Source: JBBQFI01 sp038321775 (GTDB lineage Bacteria > Verrucomicrobiota > Verrucomicrobiia > Chthoniobacterales > UBA10450). Taken from it: 64,000 bases of DNA. Position numbers and translations under genes: made by a program. Below, piece by piece: positions 36,041 through 45,996 of the stretch. The notes beneath the pieces are model-generated. The model was given only the letters and a program-made list of their open reading frames with translations. It made no database searches and had not been told where the DNA came from. The stretch lies in assembly GCA_038321775.1 (NCBI GenBank), contig JBBQFI010000003.1:245723-309722 (forward strand), read 5' to 3'. How positions within the stretch are numbered: the first letter of the stretch is position 1; every line of letters starts with the position of its first letter.

Positions 36041-36259
36041 ATGAGACACGTTGCGCTGGCTTTTTCGGCAATGTTACTTTTTTCCGGTTGCGAAACGACA
36101 GGTGATCCGCACCACGGCGGGATTTTTTGGAGCGAAGATAAGGCGCAGCAGCGATTGGATCAGAAAAGACGAGAGTTGAACCGGATCGACTCGGACACCG
36201 ACCGAGTCGAACAAGAAAATCGCGAACTCAGGAAAAAGAGCGAAGACGACCAAGGTTGA
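36041..36259 (+). CDS. Small lipoprotein
   Basis: A 72-residue protein from ATG 36041 with signal peptide and lipobox (LLFSGC), then a charged helix (DKAQQRLDQKRRELNRIDSD) likely to form a coiled coil. It lies ten bases after the glycine-zipper lipoprotein gene, and its stop overlaps the TTG start proposed for the protease. The three genes probably form an envelope-associated operon. Confidence 0.75.
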   Translation: MRHVALAFSAMLLFSGCETTGDPHHGGIFWSEDKAQQRLDQKRRELNRIDSDTDRVEQENRELRKKSEDDQG

Positions 36260-37569
36260 CCTGGCTCGGCATAGTTCGCAGCCAGTTGCGGTTCACGTTT
36301 AGTTTAGGACGGCGTAGCTGCGAACTCGCAGTTCTTTTACTCGCATTTTTGCAGGTAACGCCTTTGCTCGGAGCCGAAAAAAATGCAATAGAAGGTCGCG
36401 CCGAGTTTCAACTTTTCCGCAATGCGATGCAGGACATCGTCGTGCGATGCATCTATCGCGTCTCAGAACGCGACGTTCTTGTCGGTACTCTGAAAGCTTT
36501 GAAGAAAGAGTTGGGACCAAAGTTCACCGCGATACTTCCGCCCGGTCTTGAAAGAAAGGACGCAGAAGAAGCCTGGCTTGTTTACCAGCAAACATTACGC
36601 GAACTCGCACAGTCGGCTGATACCAATCAATCGCTGAAAAGTCTGGTGGAACTTTCTCTGCGCGGTTACTGCCGAACGTTGGATCGATATTCCACCTACG
36701 ACGATTACGAGACGTGGCGGAAGTTTCAGGAATTCGGCGAACCGGATTACACCGGAGTTGGAGTTACAGTGATCGAGGGACGCGAACAGGATTTCGTTTG
36801 CGAACCGATTCGCGGCGGCCCGGCGGAACGCGCTGGAATTGATGAAGGCGATCGTCTCATTGCAGTGAACGAACGTTCGGCCCGTGGCGCTACGGGAATG
36901 CTCATCAGGACATGGCTCGGTGAGAGCGGAAAAAATCCGGTCAAACTTCGTGTGCGTCATCGCAACGGAAAGGAAGAAACGGTCACGGTTTCCAAGGAAC
37001 AGATTCAATACACGCCGGTATCGGTGGAGGAGAACGAGAGCGGTGTGCAAATCGCACTCCATCAAATCACCGAACGCGGGGTAGCTGATCTGCGCAATTC
37101 GCTCCGTTCAATCGATCCATCCAGATCCATTACTTTGGATTTGCGGGGCTGCAGTGGTGGGACGCTGCAGTTTGCCGTGGTCGCTGCATCGATTTTTCTG
37201 CCAGCAGAAACAGTTGTCGCAAAACTCGAAACCTTGAAAGGAACGGAAACGCTCCTTTCCACTAACGCGACTCCATACAAGCCGGCGAAGTTAACGATTC
37301 TTCAAGATCGACTCACTGCCAGCGGAGCTGAATTGATTATCGCGGCGCTGCGAAGTTATGCGCCGTTAAAAGCGGAATCGTACGGCGAGAAAACATACGG
37401 CAAGGGTGTCACGCAGGATGTTGTCAAAGTCTCGGGCGCGAATTCAGCCGGGGAAACTGTCGTTCAACCCGGGATTCTAACCATTACCGATTCGAGAATC
37501 TACGGACCAAACGGTGAAGTTTGGGATCAGGAAGGGCTGCCACCGAGCCGTGGCGAAATCCGTCCGTAG
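36256..37569 (+). CDS. S41 family C-terminal processing protease with PDZ domain
   Basis: A 437-residue exported peptidase. Residues 10-40 are a signal or membrane anchor. The PDZ domain is about residues 165-245 (GVGVTVIEGREQDFVCEPI, GGPAERAGIDEGDRLIAVN). The catalytic domain has LRGCSGGTLQFAV, the nucleophile Ser in LTASGAELIIAAL and the Lys in KTYGKGVTQ, the S41 Ser/Lys dyad. The first codon is probably TTG 36256 overlapping the preceding stop, though a later start is possible. It may process the two lipoproteins encoded upstream or other envelope proteins. Confidence 0.88.
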   Translation: MTWLGIVRSQLRFTFSLGRRSCELAVLLLAFLQVTPLLGAEKNAIEGRAEFQLFRNAMQDIVVRCIYRVSERDVLVGTLKALKKELGPKFTAILPPGLERKDAEEAWLVYQQTLRELAQSADTNQSLKSLVELSLRGYCRTLDRYSTYDDYETWRKFQEFGEPDYTGVGVTVIEGREQDFVCEPIRGGPAERAGIDEGDRLIAVNERSARGATGMLIRTWLGESGKNPVKLRVRHRNGKEETVTVSKEQIQYTPVSVEENESGVQIALHQITERGVADLRNSLRSIDPSRSITLDLRGCSGGTLQFAVVAASIFLPAETVVAKLETLKGTETLLSTNATPYKPAKLTILQDRLTASGAELIIAALRSYAPLKAESYGEKTYGKGVTQDVVKVSGANSAGETVVQPGILTITDSRIYGPNGEVWDQEGLPPSRGEIRP

Positions 37570-37570
37570 T

Positions 37571-40438
37571 TCACTTGCTCGTTTGTTTTGATTTCAGCCC
37601 GAAGTAAATCACGGCGTAAGACAACGCTGCCCACGCGCCCAGAATCAGAAGAGATGTTTGAAACGCTTGCAGAGAACGGAAGATTGTTCCCTTTGAAAAA
37701 CGCACGTCACGCCGCGTTTCGACAGTGTCGCGATATTCCATGTGCAATCCATCCTCGCTCCGATCGCCGACGCGTTTGTGCTGGCCTAACCGATCTGGAA
37801 TCACCAACACGTTTTGGAAGGAAGTGTTAACCAACGAGAGCTTGTCGAATACCTCGGAGTAGGAGCGATCGTTTTCCGTCCATTCCACGCGTTCTTTTTC
37901 CCCGCGTGACGTGAGAAACACCGGCGTCTTTGTGCGATTCGACAATAACGGAACGGCCAGGCCGTAAATGGAACCGACGTCCATGATTCTTTGCGCGGCG
38001 AAACTCGGCATCAGCTGGCTAAACAATCGCACCGATCTGCTCATGTCCGGTACCTGCACAACAATTCCGCCGAAGAGAATTTGCGGAATTAAAACTAAAG
38101 GCACCCAAAGCACAGCTTGAGTGGTATTCGCTACCAAGGCTGAGATCATCAATCCAATTCCCACACTCACGACCGCGGCAGCGATCACCGCGGCGAGGCG
38201 CAAACCGAGATTGGCGGCGAGCAGTGCAGCCACGGACATTCCCGGAAGCACGACCAGCGTTCCCTTTTCATCGCGAAGCGGTGTTCCATCTTCGCGCGCG
38301 AGAAGACGAGGTCTCGAATCGAGAATATGTTGTGTGATCTGGAAGAATTTTCCAACCGTGAGCAATGCACCGAGCGCAAATTTGCCGGGCGGTTGCTTTA
38401 TTGGTTGATGTGCGATTGGCGCAGCGCTCTTCGCCGGCGTCGCGTTCGGATGTTCCAGGTCAACGGCATCGAAACCCGCATCTTCGCTTTGTTCGGCCGC
38501 TGCCTCGTCTGCGCCCAGAGTGTAAGAGCGCGTTAACTCCGTCATCGCGCTCGCGCGATCGATGTCTTCGGGGTGGAACCAGCCCGCAGCGGTGAAGGTA
38601 GTGAGAAGCAGGACAAGGCCCTGCAAGACCGAAATGAGCGAAAGAAATCCGAACTTACTGAAGATGTAAGTATTCATTCCTTGTCCGGAAATGCGTTCAC
38701 GCCGGAAGATTGGAAGTTCGCCGACAATTTGTTGCGCGCCGTTGCTGCAGCCAAACCACATGGTGGCGACGACGCAGAGAAACATTCTCATCGCGGATTT
38801 ATCCGCGACCCAACCGACAAGCAGGCCGATCAAGAGCGGTTGAACGAGCAGGAAAGCGATATTCAAAATATCGGATCGCACGATGCGCCATTGTCGCGCC
38901 ACCAGAAGCATGAAGGAGCGCAAAGCCGGAACTTGCAGACGGCCTAACGAGTCATCGGTTGTTGCTGCGGCTGTTCCGTGGCCGACGATGGGAAACGCTC
39001 GCGGTGCGAACTGTGATTGTTTGAATTCAGTCTCCCATTCCGCGGCTGGTTTATCCGTGTTCGCCAGGCACGCGTAGATGCGCTCAAGCGGAGACAATTC
39101 CAAAACGGCCGTGTCCTGGTCAGTGTTGCCGAAGAGGAAATGCCGCCGCGCTTCGTCGCTGTTGCCGGCGAAAACAAGGCGACCGCCCTGCACAAAAAGC
39201 AATCGATCGAACAAATATGCTTTTTGCAAAACGTGAGTCGTGCAGATCACGGTCAGCTTCGTTAGGGTGAGTGACTGCAAAAGCGTCATGAGCGCTTCTT
39301 CCGTGGCGGGATCGAGTCCGGACGATGGTTCGTCGAGAAAGAGCACGCTTGGATTCGCGAGCAGTTCGATGGCAATGCTGACGCGTTTTCGCTGACCGCC
39401 CGATAAATCGGAAATGCGTTTGCCTGAATGTTCCGCGAGTCCCAGACGGGAAGTCACTCTTTCGACAAGGGCGGAAATTTCGCGGGGGGAAAGTTTAAGC
39501 CGCAAGCGTGCACTGAATGTGATGGCTTCTGTGACGGTTAATTCCTTATGGACGATGTCGTCTTGCGGAACGTAACCAATTCCGATCTCGCGCAATCGTT
39601 CGCGATCCGACAACGGAACTCCGCCGATGCGCACATCGCCCGACGTTGGCGGACGAATTCCGCAAAGCGCGTTGAGCAAAGTCGATTTGCCCTGACCGGA
39701 CCCACCGAGCACGCCGATAAATTCTCCGGCGGCGATGTTCAGCGAAACATTTTCCAGAATTCTGTTGCCGCCAGCGACAACGGTGAGATCGCGCGCCGTA
39801 ATCGTCCCAGTCGATTCCGGTTCGATGCGCGATATCGCGTCGCCGAGAAACTCAAACATGTAACCGGCAATGCGAAATCGATCGCCGAAAACAAGGCGTT
39901 CGCGCACCAGCGCTCGCCCGTTGAGTTCGGTGCCGGTGCGACTGGTGTCGCGGATGAAATATTCGCCGCTTTCGCATTCGATCGCGACATGGGAGCGCGA
40001 GATAATGTTTTCTTCCGGATCGAGATCGATGTGCGAAGCGTCGCCGGTTTTTTGCGGATCACCGCGCCCGATCACGAGCGCTTGCGAATCGAGCGCGATG
40101 CGCGTCGCGGGATGTCCTGCTCGCATCGGCGGTGCAAGCACGCGCTGAAATTGAATCAGAGCTCCGGGAAACTCGATCGTGTCTAAATTAGATAGCGGGA
40201 TTTCTTCGCCCGGATTGACCGCGCGACTGTTCACCGTCGCCGGCAGTGAGAGCGCGAGTGAAACATGCAACACCCACGTGGCATGACGCGCCTCCCATTG
40301 CAGAGAGAGTCCACTTTGTCCGGAAGTCTCCGCGCCGATCACGACCTCGTCATTGCGCGAGACGATTTGCGCGATCTCTCGCGTTAATTCGACTTCGCGT
40401 TCCGAGACGCGGTCGCGAATCCTGAGTCGCCCGTTCAT
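37571..40438 (-). CDS. FHA domain-ABC transporter ATPase-permease fusion (ABCG-like)
   Basis: A 955-residue protein. Residues 1-110 are a degenerate FHA-like domain. Residues 120-205 are a clear FHA phosphothreonine-binding domain (LVIGRGDPQKTGDASHIDLD, ISRSHVAIE, RTGTELNG). Residues 215-440 are the ABC ATPase with Walker A GGSGQGKST, signature LSGGQRKRV and Walker B VLFLDEPSSGLDP. Residues 520-955 hold an ABC-2 type permease with about six helices. The layout resembles FHA-ABC exporters regulated by Ser/Thr kinases; two such kinases are in this window. Its substrate is unknown. The gene lies opposite the S41 protease, one base from its stop. Confidence 0.9.
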   Translation of the reverse strand: MNGRLRIRDRVSEREVELTREIAQIVSRNDEVVIGAETSGQSGLSLQWEARHATWVLHVSLALSLPATVNSRAVNPGEEIPLSNLDTIEFPGALIQFQRVLAPPMRAGHPATRIALDSQALVIGRGDPQKTGDASHIDLDPEENIISRSHVAIECESGEYFIRDTSRTGTELNGRALVRERLVFGDRFRIAGYMFEFLGDAISRIEPESTGTITARDLTVVAGGNRILENVSLNIAAGEFIGVLGGSGQGKSTLLNALCGIRPPTSGDVRIGGVPLSDRERLREIGIGYVPQDDIVHKELTVTEAITFSARLRLKLSPREISALVERVTSRLGLAEHSGKRISDLSGGQRKRVSIAIELLANPSVLFLDEPSSGLDPATEEALMTLLQSLTLTKLTVICTTHVLQKAYLFDRLLFVQGGRLVFAGNSDEARRHFLFGNTDQDTAVLELSPLERIYACLANTDKPAAEWETEFKQSQFAPRAFPIVGHGTAAATTDDSLGRLQVPALRSFMLLVARQWRIVRSDILNIAFLLVQPLLIGLLVGWVADKSAMRMFLCVVATMWFGCSNGAQQIVGELPIFRRERISGQGMNTYIFSKFGFLSLISVLQGLVLLLTTFTAAGWFHPEDIDRASAMTELTRSYTLGADEAAAEQSEDAGFDAVDLEHPNATPAKSAAPIAHQPIKQPPGKFALGALLTVGKFFQITQHILDSRPRLLAREDGTPLRDEKGTLVVLPGMSVAALLAANLGLRLAAVIAAAVVSVGIGLMISALVANTTQAVLWVPLVLIPQILFGGIVVQVPDMSRSVRLFSQLMPSFAAQRIMDVGSIYGLAVPLLSNRTKTPVFLTSRGEKERVEWTENDRSYSEVFDKLSLVNTSFQNVLVIPDRLGQHKRVGDRSEDGLHMEYRDTVETRRDVRFSKGTIFRSLQAFQTSLLILGAWAALSYAVIYFGLKSKQTSK

Positions 40439-40490
40439 ATTAAAAACTCAGATTCGAAACCATGCGCGCTCTCGTGGCAAGCGCGGGAAT

Positions 40491-41282
40491 TTAGGGCGGC
40501 GATGGAAACTGGATTTTCACGTCGCGATCGACGGGCATTACTGGCGGCGCGCTCGCATTTTGCGCAGTCGGCTGGGGAACCGGTGGCGGCGCTGGCGTCG
40601 AGGAAACGGCTTGGGATTGATTTTCTGCGGATGCGGGTGTTCTCGCTGCGGTTGCCGATCCACTGGGTTTTGCATCAGGCCACTGAATTACGAAGGTGCC
40701 ATTCACTTTCATGTAAGGCGCCGGCTCGCCCGTGCTGGAGGTTTTTAGAGTTGTCGCGGCCGAAGAGGTAGTTCTGCTTGCCACGTGCTGCACGTTTGCG
40801 ATGCGCTGAGTCACTTCAGCTGCCGTCGGGAAAATCCATTTGCCGGTGACGTCAGCCTTTACCGGAATATCTGTCGTGAAATTCTTCCCATCTGTTGAAA
40901 CAAACGCGAGTGAGAGCTGTGAAGTGAAGGGATAAAACTCCGTTGGCATCTGCACGCTATGCGTCGTGCAGGATTCCACGCGAAAATCTTTCAGGTTCGC
41001 GTCGAGTTCTTTTCGAAAAGCGTTGACGCTAGTCGTATACGATTGCTCGACGGCTTCGCGCGACGGCAACCCGCTCGAAGCGGCGGATGCACTGGATGTT
41101 TGTTCCGCTTGAGCTGGCCCCCGGCCGGCCATCGCCTGATTAGCGGCTTGCAGTTGCTTCTGCGTTTCATCGAGTTGGCGCTGCATCTGCGTGACTTTTT
41201 CCTCCATTTCCTGAGCGCGATCGCTGCAACTCGCTACGAGAAACGTTGCACAAAAAATCCAGCCGAGATTACGCATTTTCAT
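40491..41282 (-). CDS. Lipoprotein with coiled coil and Pro/Ala-rich tail
   Basis: A 263-residue lipoprotein: lipobox VASC (about residue 19), coiled coil (EEKVTQMQRQLDETQKQLQ), a small alpha/beta domain with two segments on function-like strands (KDFRVESCTTHSVQMPTEFYP), and a Pro/Ala tail. The N-terminal pattern resembles the partial gene at the left edge. It is upstream of, and on the same strand as, the FHA-ABC gene (53-bp gap), so the two could be co-expressed. Confidence 0.7.
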   Translation of the reverse strand: MKMRNLGWIFCATFLVASCSDRAQEMEEKVTQMQRQLDETQKQLQAANQAMAGRGPAQAEQTSSASAASSGLPSREAVEQSYTTSVNAFRKELDANLKDFRVESCTTHSVQMPTEFYPFTSQLSLAFVSTDGKNFTTDIPVKADVTGKWIFPTAAEVTQRIANVQHVASRTTSSAATTLKTSSTGEPAPYMKVNGTFVIQWPDAKPSGSATAARTPASAENQSQAVSSTPAPPPVPQPTAQNASAPPVMPVDRDVKIQFPSPP

Positions 41283-41391
41283 GTCGACGATGACGCTTGA
41301 GCGTAGGGCCGCGAGCGATCAATTGTCCAGTGCAATCATGCCTAACAATTAAGCTTGCGCGGCGCTCGTTAGTTTTGCTATCACATGGGAA

Positions 41392-42249
41392 ATGTCCGCA
41401 CACTACAAACTCGCGCTGTATCTTGCTGCTGCGCTCATCGCTTGTGCGCAGTTCGCTGGAGCTCAAGACGACAAGGCTAAAACAGATAAAGGCAAAGACG
41501 ATAAGGCTTCGTTTGATCCGAAGCAGGCAAAAGATGGCGGCTTGGGAATGCCGACTCCGTACGATAAATTCATCGCTCTCGACCAGTTGGTCCCGTCGGG
41601 CGAGATCAATTGGAACCAAACGTTTCGCAAAGTTGCAGTCGATATTGATCCCGACCAATTCACGGACAAAGACACTGTCATCCCGATGATTCTCGGCATC
41701 CGCATCGCCGATGGCGTGATGGCGGTAAAAGCGCGCGATGTTGAGTTGCTCAACAAAGCCGCGTCCGACATCGAGACATTGGCCAAACGAATGGGCGTGG
41801 CCGACGCCGATTTGAATCGCGCGCGCGCCGTTCGGGCCGCGGCGAACAAAAAGGAATGGTTGAATGTTTTTATGGAGCTTGGCTTTTTCCAACAGGACAT
41901 AATGAAAAAACTCGAGGATAAAGAGAGCGCGTCGCGGACGACTTTGCTGATTGTCGCCGGCTGGCTGCAAGGCGCGCGCTACACCACCGCGCTGATCGAA
42001 GATCATTACACGGCCGCGACATCGCAGTTGTTGCGGGAACCGAAATTGGTCGATGCCCTCGCGGCCAAGATGGATTCGTTACCCGCGAATGCGAAACAGA
42101 ACGCTGCGGTTTCAAAGATGCGCGAGGCTCTTCCGAAAATCGGAAAGATTATCAATATCCCGCTGGACGGTAGCATTCCGAAAGAAAGCGTGGCGGAACT
42201 AAACCAGTTATCGACCGATGCAATCAAAGCAGCAATCGCCTCTCATTGA
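41392..42249 (+). CDS. Exported hypothetical protein
   Basis: A 285-residue protein with a signal peptide (LALYLAAALIACAQFAGAQ), a Lys/Asp-rich spacer (DKAKTDKGKDDKA) and an all-helical domain of about 240 residues. No family is recognised. It begins a forward run with two small exported proteins (42269 and 42809), the first starting 19 bases after its stop, so an operon is likely. Near its start CTCGTTAGT resembles the dispersed motif. Confidence 0.7.
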   Translation: MSAHYKLALYLAAALIACAQFAGAQDDKAKTDKGKDDKASFDPKQAKDGGLGMPTPYDKFIALDQLVPSGEINWNQTFRKVAVDIDPDQFTDKDTVIPMILGIRIADGVMAVKARDVELLNKAASDIETLAKRMGVADADLNRARAVRAAANKKEWLNVFMELGFFQQDIMKKLEDKESASRTTLLIVAGWLQGARYTTALIEDHYTAATSQLLREPKLVDALAAKMDSLPANAKQNAAVSKMREALPKIGKIINIPLDGSIPKESVAELNQLSTDAIKAAIASH

Positions 42250-42268
42250 GCGAAGAAAGGAATCACTG

Positions 42269-42772
42269 ATGAAACTTATCTCCAAAAGCTTGCTAATCAT
42301 CGCGCTTCTCGGCGCAACGCAATTGCCGCTCAAAGCGGATCCAGCGAAAGCAGAAGACGATTGTTACAACATGGCGGTTTACTACACCGCCCGCGGTTTT
42401 GCCATGGCGCCGACCAACACCAGTGGCTTGGGTGGCGCTGGATTTACCGTGCGATTGCTCATTCCCGTGAGCAAAGGCGTTGATTATGTGATCCTGGTTG
42501 GGCGCGACGTAGCAGCGCGCGATCTAGATCTTTACGTCTACGACGAAGTGGGAAGTTTAATCCTCGACGATCGGAGAACGACTTCGCGGGCGGGTGTAAA
42601 ATTCCGCTCGAGCTATAGCGGAACGGTGCAAGCGTACGTTCACATTGCTCGTGCGACCGGCCTCGCGGCCTATGCCGTTCTGGTGGGTCGACGAGGTGAT
42701 GAAAAAGGCGCGCTCCCGATTCCACAGGGTCCGGCTGATTTCGGCTCGGCGGCCGAGTCTTCGCCAAGATAA
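42269..42772 (+). CDS. Exported hypothetical protein with beta-rich domain
   Basis: A 167-residue protein from ATG 42269: signal peptide (MKLISKSLLIIALLGATQL), then a beta-strand-rich domain with repeated GVDYVILVGRDVAARDLDLYVYDEVG and VQAYVHIARATGLAAYAVLVGRR segments, resembling bacterial pre-peptidase (PPC) domains, which fold as jelly-rolls. The second gene of the run. No enzyme domain is seen. Confidence 0.65.
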   Translation: MKLISKSLLIIALLGATQLPLKADPAKAEDDCYNMAVYYTARGFAMAPTNTSGLGGAGFTVRLLIPVSKGVDYVILVGRDVAARDLDLYVYDEVGSLILDDRRTTSRAGVKFRSSYSGTVQAYVHIARATGLAAYAVLVGRRGDEKGALPIPQGPADFGSAAESSPR

Positions 42773-42808
42773 ATTGTTTTCAACCAACCGAGACCAACCA
42801 ATAACAAT

Positions 42809-42988
42809 ATGAAAAAAACGATTCTCCTCGCGATTCTTGCGGGCACTTTTTGTGGATGCGGATCGGATGAACCGCAAACCGGGTATCGTCGTCCCGCCAC
42901 CCGTCCGGGAAAAACTGCGCCTTCTGTCTCATCGCAGAAAGCCGAAGATTTCCGCGCGGTCGAGCGGCCGTCTACTTATTCCGAGTAA
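42809..42988 (+). CDS. Very small lipoprotein
   Basis: A 59-codon gene: ATG 42809, stop TAA 42986-42988. The product starts MKKTILLAILAGTFCGCGSD, a signal peptide with a lipobox-like Cys (CGC), followed by a polar Pro/Arg/Ser-rich tail. It follows the beta-rich exported protein by 36 bases on the same strand and completes the run. Small size makes it easy to miss; signal peptide and context are the support. Confidence 0.6.
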   Translation: MKKTILLAILAGTFCGCGSDEPQTGYRRPATRPGKTAPSVSSQKAEDFRAVERPSTYSE

Positions 42989-43004
42989 CGTACGACTCGT
43001 TAGG

Positions 43005-45980
43005 CTATTGAGTTGTTTCGACTCTTTCCAGCTCGCCGGTGGCTGGATAAGAGGGGAGTGTTTGATTCACTTCTTCTCGATCTGAGGGAGCGGAACCTGC
43101 GAACAGGTCGATTTTCTTTTCGTCCCGCGAACGCAAGGCGAGCCGAACATCTTCCGCTTTATTGCCGTCGGTCGCGTCGAAGTGTACCTGCGCCCGATAG
43201 ATTCCATCGCTCCCGATGCTGCCATCGGTCCAGGACCCCGTCCGTGCTGCTGCACCGCGATGCTCAGTCAGTTGTCCGTTCGTTAGGCCGTTTTCGATCG
43301 AAATCTCTAATTCAAATTTGTTCTTCGCATCCGCGGCATCGGTAACTTTACCTTTGTAACTTCCGACAAATGTCGCTGGCGTTTGAATTGTGACCGGCTC
43401 ATCCGATTTCACTTCGTATTCTTTGTTTAGAAAGAGCGGACGCACCGCGCGACCATTGTCTCCGCGCAAGGTCACCACATAAATGCCGGTCGCGACGTCG
43501 ATCGTATTCATGCCGCCGGGATGAATTTCTGTGCCGCGATTGGCACGCTCGATTTTGACTCCGTCCAAATCTTTATCTTCGGGCAACAATGATTTCATCG
43601 AAACCGACGCGTGTGTGTAATCGGAGGACGGACCGACAAACATGATCCGTCCAGTATTGCGAAACATCATCAAGGGATGCGCGATTGTGAGATCAGCGTC
43701 GTCTTTGATAGTCACCGCTGTCTTCTTGAAACCCTTCGCTTCCGCAGTTATCTCGACGGGAAATTGTCGGGGCGTGTCGGCCAGGTTCAGCACGAGATCC
43801 GAGCCGTCTCGTTGCGGATCCAATGTTTTCCCCGCCACGGAAAACGTGGCCTGTCGCGGAATGTCACTGCCGCTAATCCGCAGCTTCGCATCGGCAGCAA
43901 AAGACTCCGTTGATGTTTGCTTTCCAGGCGTAGCGACAGGCTTTTTCCAAACCCAATAACTCGCAACAATGATGACGAGGCCAATAATTAAAGCGCTTAC
44001 CACGAAAAGAGCGGAGCGCTTGGTCGGCGGCGCCGTCCGAACCGGCGCGACCGGTTCGTGAAACGAAATTGGAGATGTAGACTCCGCAGCTGTTCTTCCA
44101 CTAATGGTTCGCGTTGCATCCGGTTTCGGAGCGAAATCTGGTATCGGGAGCGGCGGGGGAATCGCCACCGACCGCGGTGCGCTGCTCGATCGCGGTCGCG
44201 ATGCCTGACTCGATGTAAGCGTCGTAGAACCTTCGCTGCGTCGCAGGTCCTGCAACAAAGCGCGGCAGGTTGGATACTCGCGTTTGCGGGCGATGACCAA
44301 GGCAAGTGTTCGGTTCGCCTGTTCTGATAAATTGGGTACGGCAACGTACGCCTGCGATGCGAGCGCTGCCGCGGCTGGACAATTTCTTCCCGCACACAAT
44401 CGGTAAATGAGTCGCGCGAATTGCGCTCGCATATCGTCGGCGCTGTCGGGGCTCGTGAACATTTCTGTCGTAACAGTCGAAGTGACGTCGCCTGCGCCCG
44501 CCGCTCCCGACAACTCGGGCGCATCGCGCGCGGCAAGAAATCGTGGAAAGAGTTTTGGTTGAGCGTCGACCAGATCAGAAACCGGCGACTTCAGCCAAAT
44601 GTCGGAGGCTTGTAAATTTGCGCCCGGCAACCAGGCTGCGGCAACTGCATCGCAAGTCTCCGCGATTTTTTCCAGGACCGGATGCAGTTCGGCCATAATC
44701 GCAGCCGTCTGCGTCGGAACCGCAGTCAACAATGGAGTGGCGTCCGGCTTTTCCAGAACAAGCGCGGTGAAATCGGCGTAACCGCGCGCCGCAACTGGCG
44801 AGAGTAATCCCGGCAATTGCAGCGAAGCAAAACGCGCCGCGTTCGAACGTAATCGCCAAAGCAAATCGACGTTACTGAGGAGGGCTGCGTTCAGAACGTG
44901 AAGCCATACCTGTCGTTTCGCATCCTGCGCGGATGTCGCGGGATAGTTGATGCCGGTAAATGTTTCGTTATGTCGGCTGCCGGTTTTCCATTCGGACGCC
45001 AAAGGAGCCTCGATGGTTTCGAGCGGCATCGGTTCGACTTCCGTTTTTGCTTCGTCAGCGCGCGGAGCGGATGCAGCCTCAATCGCGGGTGCGATCTTGG
45101 CATCGTGACCAAGCGCGTGCAGAAACTCAGCCGCCGAGTCGAATCGCTCCGCTGGATCTTTCTGCACAAGCTTTCCGAGCGCCGACTTCAACTTTGCCGG
45201 AAGATGATCGGGCAAGCGCGCGTCGTAACTTTCAGAGCTTAGTCGACTTGATGTAATATCGGATAGCGAACCAGCTTCAGGCGATTGTCCGATCGCGAGA
45301 TACCAAAGCGTCATGCCTAACGAGAAAAGATCGGCGCGAGCGTCTACATTTTCCTCCCGGAGTTGCTCCGGGCTCGCAAACAAAGGCGTGCCTAACAGAT
45401 GACTTTCGCCCGGGTCGCTCTCCTCCCCTGCGGCGTCCGTAACTCCGCCGTGCACATGGACGAGACCGAAATCAATCAGCTTGGTGGCAAGCGCACTTTC
45501 GTCCCCGGCCAGCATCACGTTCGAAGGCTTGATGTCGCGATGAACCAAACCGGCCGCATGCGCGCACTCGAGCGCGCCGCCGATCTGTAATGCGACATCG
45601 AGCAGTTGCGCCGGCGAGAGCGCTCCATGTTTTTTCACGTAGTCGCTCAGGTCGCCGCCCGCGCAGTATTCCATCGCATAAAACAGCACGCCATCCTTCT
45701 CACCGAAATCATAGAGCCGCGCGATGTGTGGATGGGAAAGTTTCGCCGCGGCGCGCGCTTCGATTAAAAATCGTTGCCGTACGGTCGCGTCCCGCGCGAA
45801 ACGCTCGCTGATAATTTTTAACGCAACAATCGTTTCCAGGTAACGATGGCGCGCTTGATAAGTACGGCCAAACGTTCCGCGACCGAGAAGGGCGGGACTT
45901 CCGGTAGCATCTCGCTGAATCTCGAAGTTGCCAAAGAGCGACTCGTCGGAGGGAGACGATGGAGGTGTTTCGGTCGGCAT
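43005..45980 (-). CDS. Ser/Thr protein kinase, membrane-anchored
   Basis: A 991-residue kinase. The kinase domain is residues 25-290: RGTFGRTYQARH glycine loop, VALKIISERF, catalytic VHRDIKPSNVML and LIDFGLVHVHGG (DFG). A middle region of about 330 residues lacks clear homology, one membrane helix lies near residue 650 (VVSALIIGLVIIVASYWVW), and an exported 320-residue C-terminal part is beta-rich. The catalytic residues are intact. Its divergent neighbour (across a small gene) is the proposed immune operon, and an FHA-containing ABC protein is encoded nearby, so it may phosphorylate partners of either. Confidence 0.88.
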   Translation of the reverse strand: MPTETPPSSPSDESLFGNFEIQRDATGSPALLGRGTFGRTYQARHRYLETIVALKIISERFARDATVRQRFLIEARAAAKLSHPHIARLYDFGEKDGVLFYAMEYCAGGDLSDYVKKHGALSPAQLLDVALQIGGALECAHAAGLVHRDIKPSNVMLAGDESALATKLIDFGLVHVHGGVTDAAGEESDPGESHLLGTPLFASPEQLREENVDARADLFSLGMTLWYLAIGQSPEAGSLSDITSSRLSSESYDARLPDHLPAKLKSALGKLVQKDPAERFDSAAEFLHALGHDAKIAPAIEAASAPRADEAKTEVEPMPLETIEAPLASEWKTGSRHNETFTGINYPATSAQDAKRQVWLHVLNAALLSNVDLLWRLRSNAARFASLQLPGLLSPVAARGYADFTALVLEKPDATPLLTAVPTQTAAIMAELHPVLEKIAETCDAVAAAWLPGANLQASDIWLKSPVSDLVDAQPKLFPRFLAARDAPELSGAAGAGDVTSTVTTEMFTSPDSADDMRAQFARLIYRLCAGRNCPAAAALASQAYVAVPNLSEQANRTLALVIARKREYPTCRALLQDLRRSEGSTTLTSSQASRPRSSSAPRSVAIPPPLPIPDFAPKPDATRTISGRTAAESTSPISFHEPVAPVRTAPPTKRSALFVVSALIIGLVIIVASYWVWKKPVATPGKQTSTESFAADAKLRISGSDIPRQATFSVAGKTLDPQRDGSDLVLNLADTPRQFPVEITAEAKGFKKTAVTIKDDADLTIAHPLMMFRNTGRIMFVGPSSDYTHASVSMKSLLPEDKDLDGVKIERANRGTEIHPGGMNTIDVATGIYVVTLRGDNGRAVRPLFLNKEYEVKSDEPVTIQTPATFVGSYKGKVTDAADAKNKFELEISIENGLTNGQLTEHRGAAARTGSWTDGSIGSDGIYRAQVHFDATDGNKAEDVRLALRSRDEKKIDLFAGSAPSDREEVNQTLPSYPATGELERVETTQ

Positions 45981-45996
45981 GCGCGAACAGTGCTGG

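Noticed and set aside
39548..40186. Plus-strand open frame of 212 codons
   Set aside because: It is antisense to the FHA/ABC ATPase motifs, which are certain. Its composition is that of an antisense shadow.
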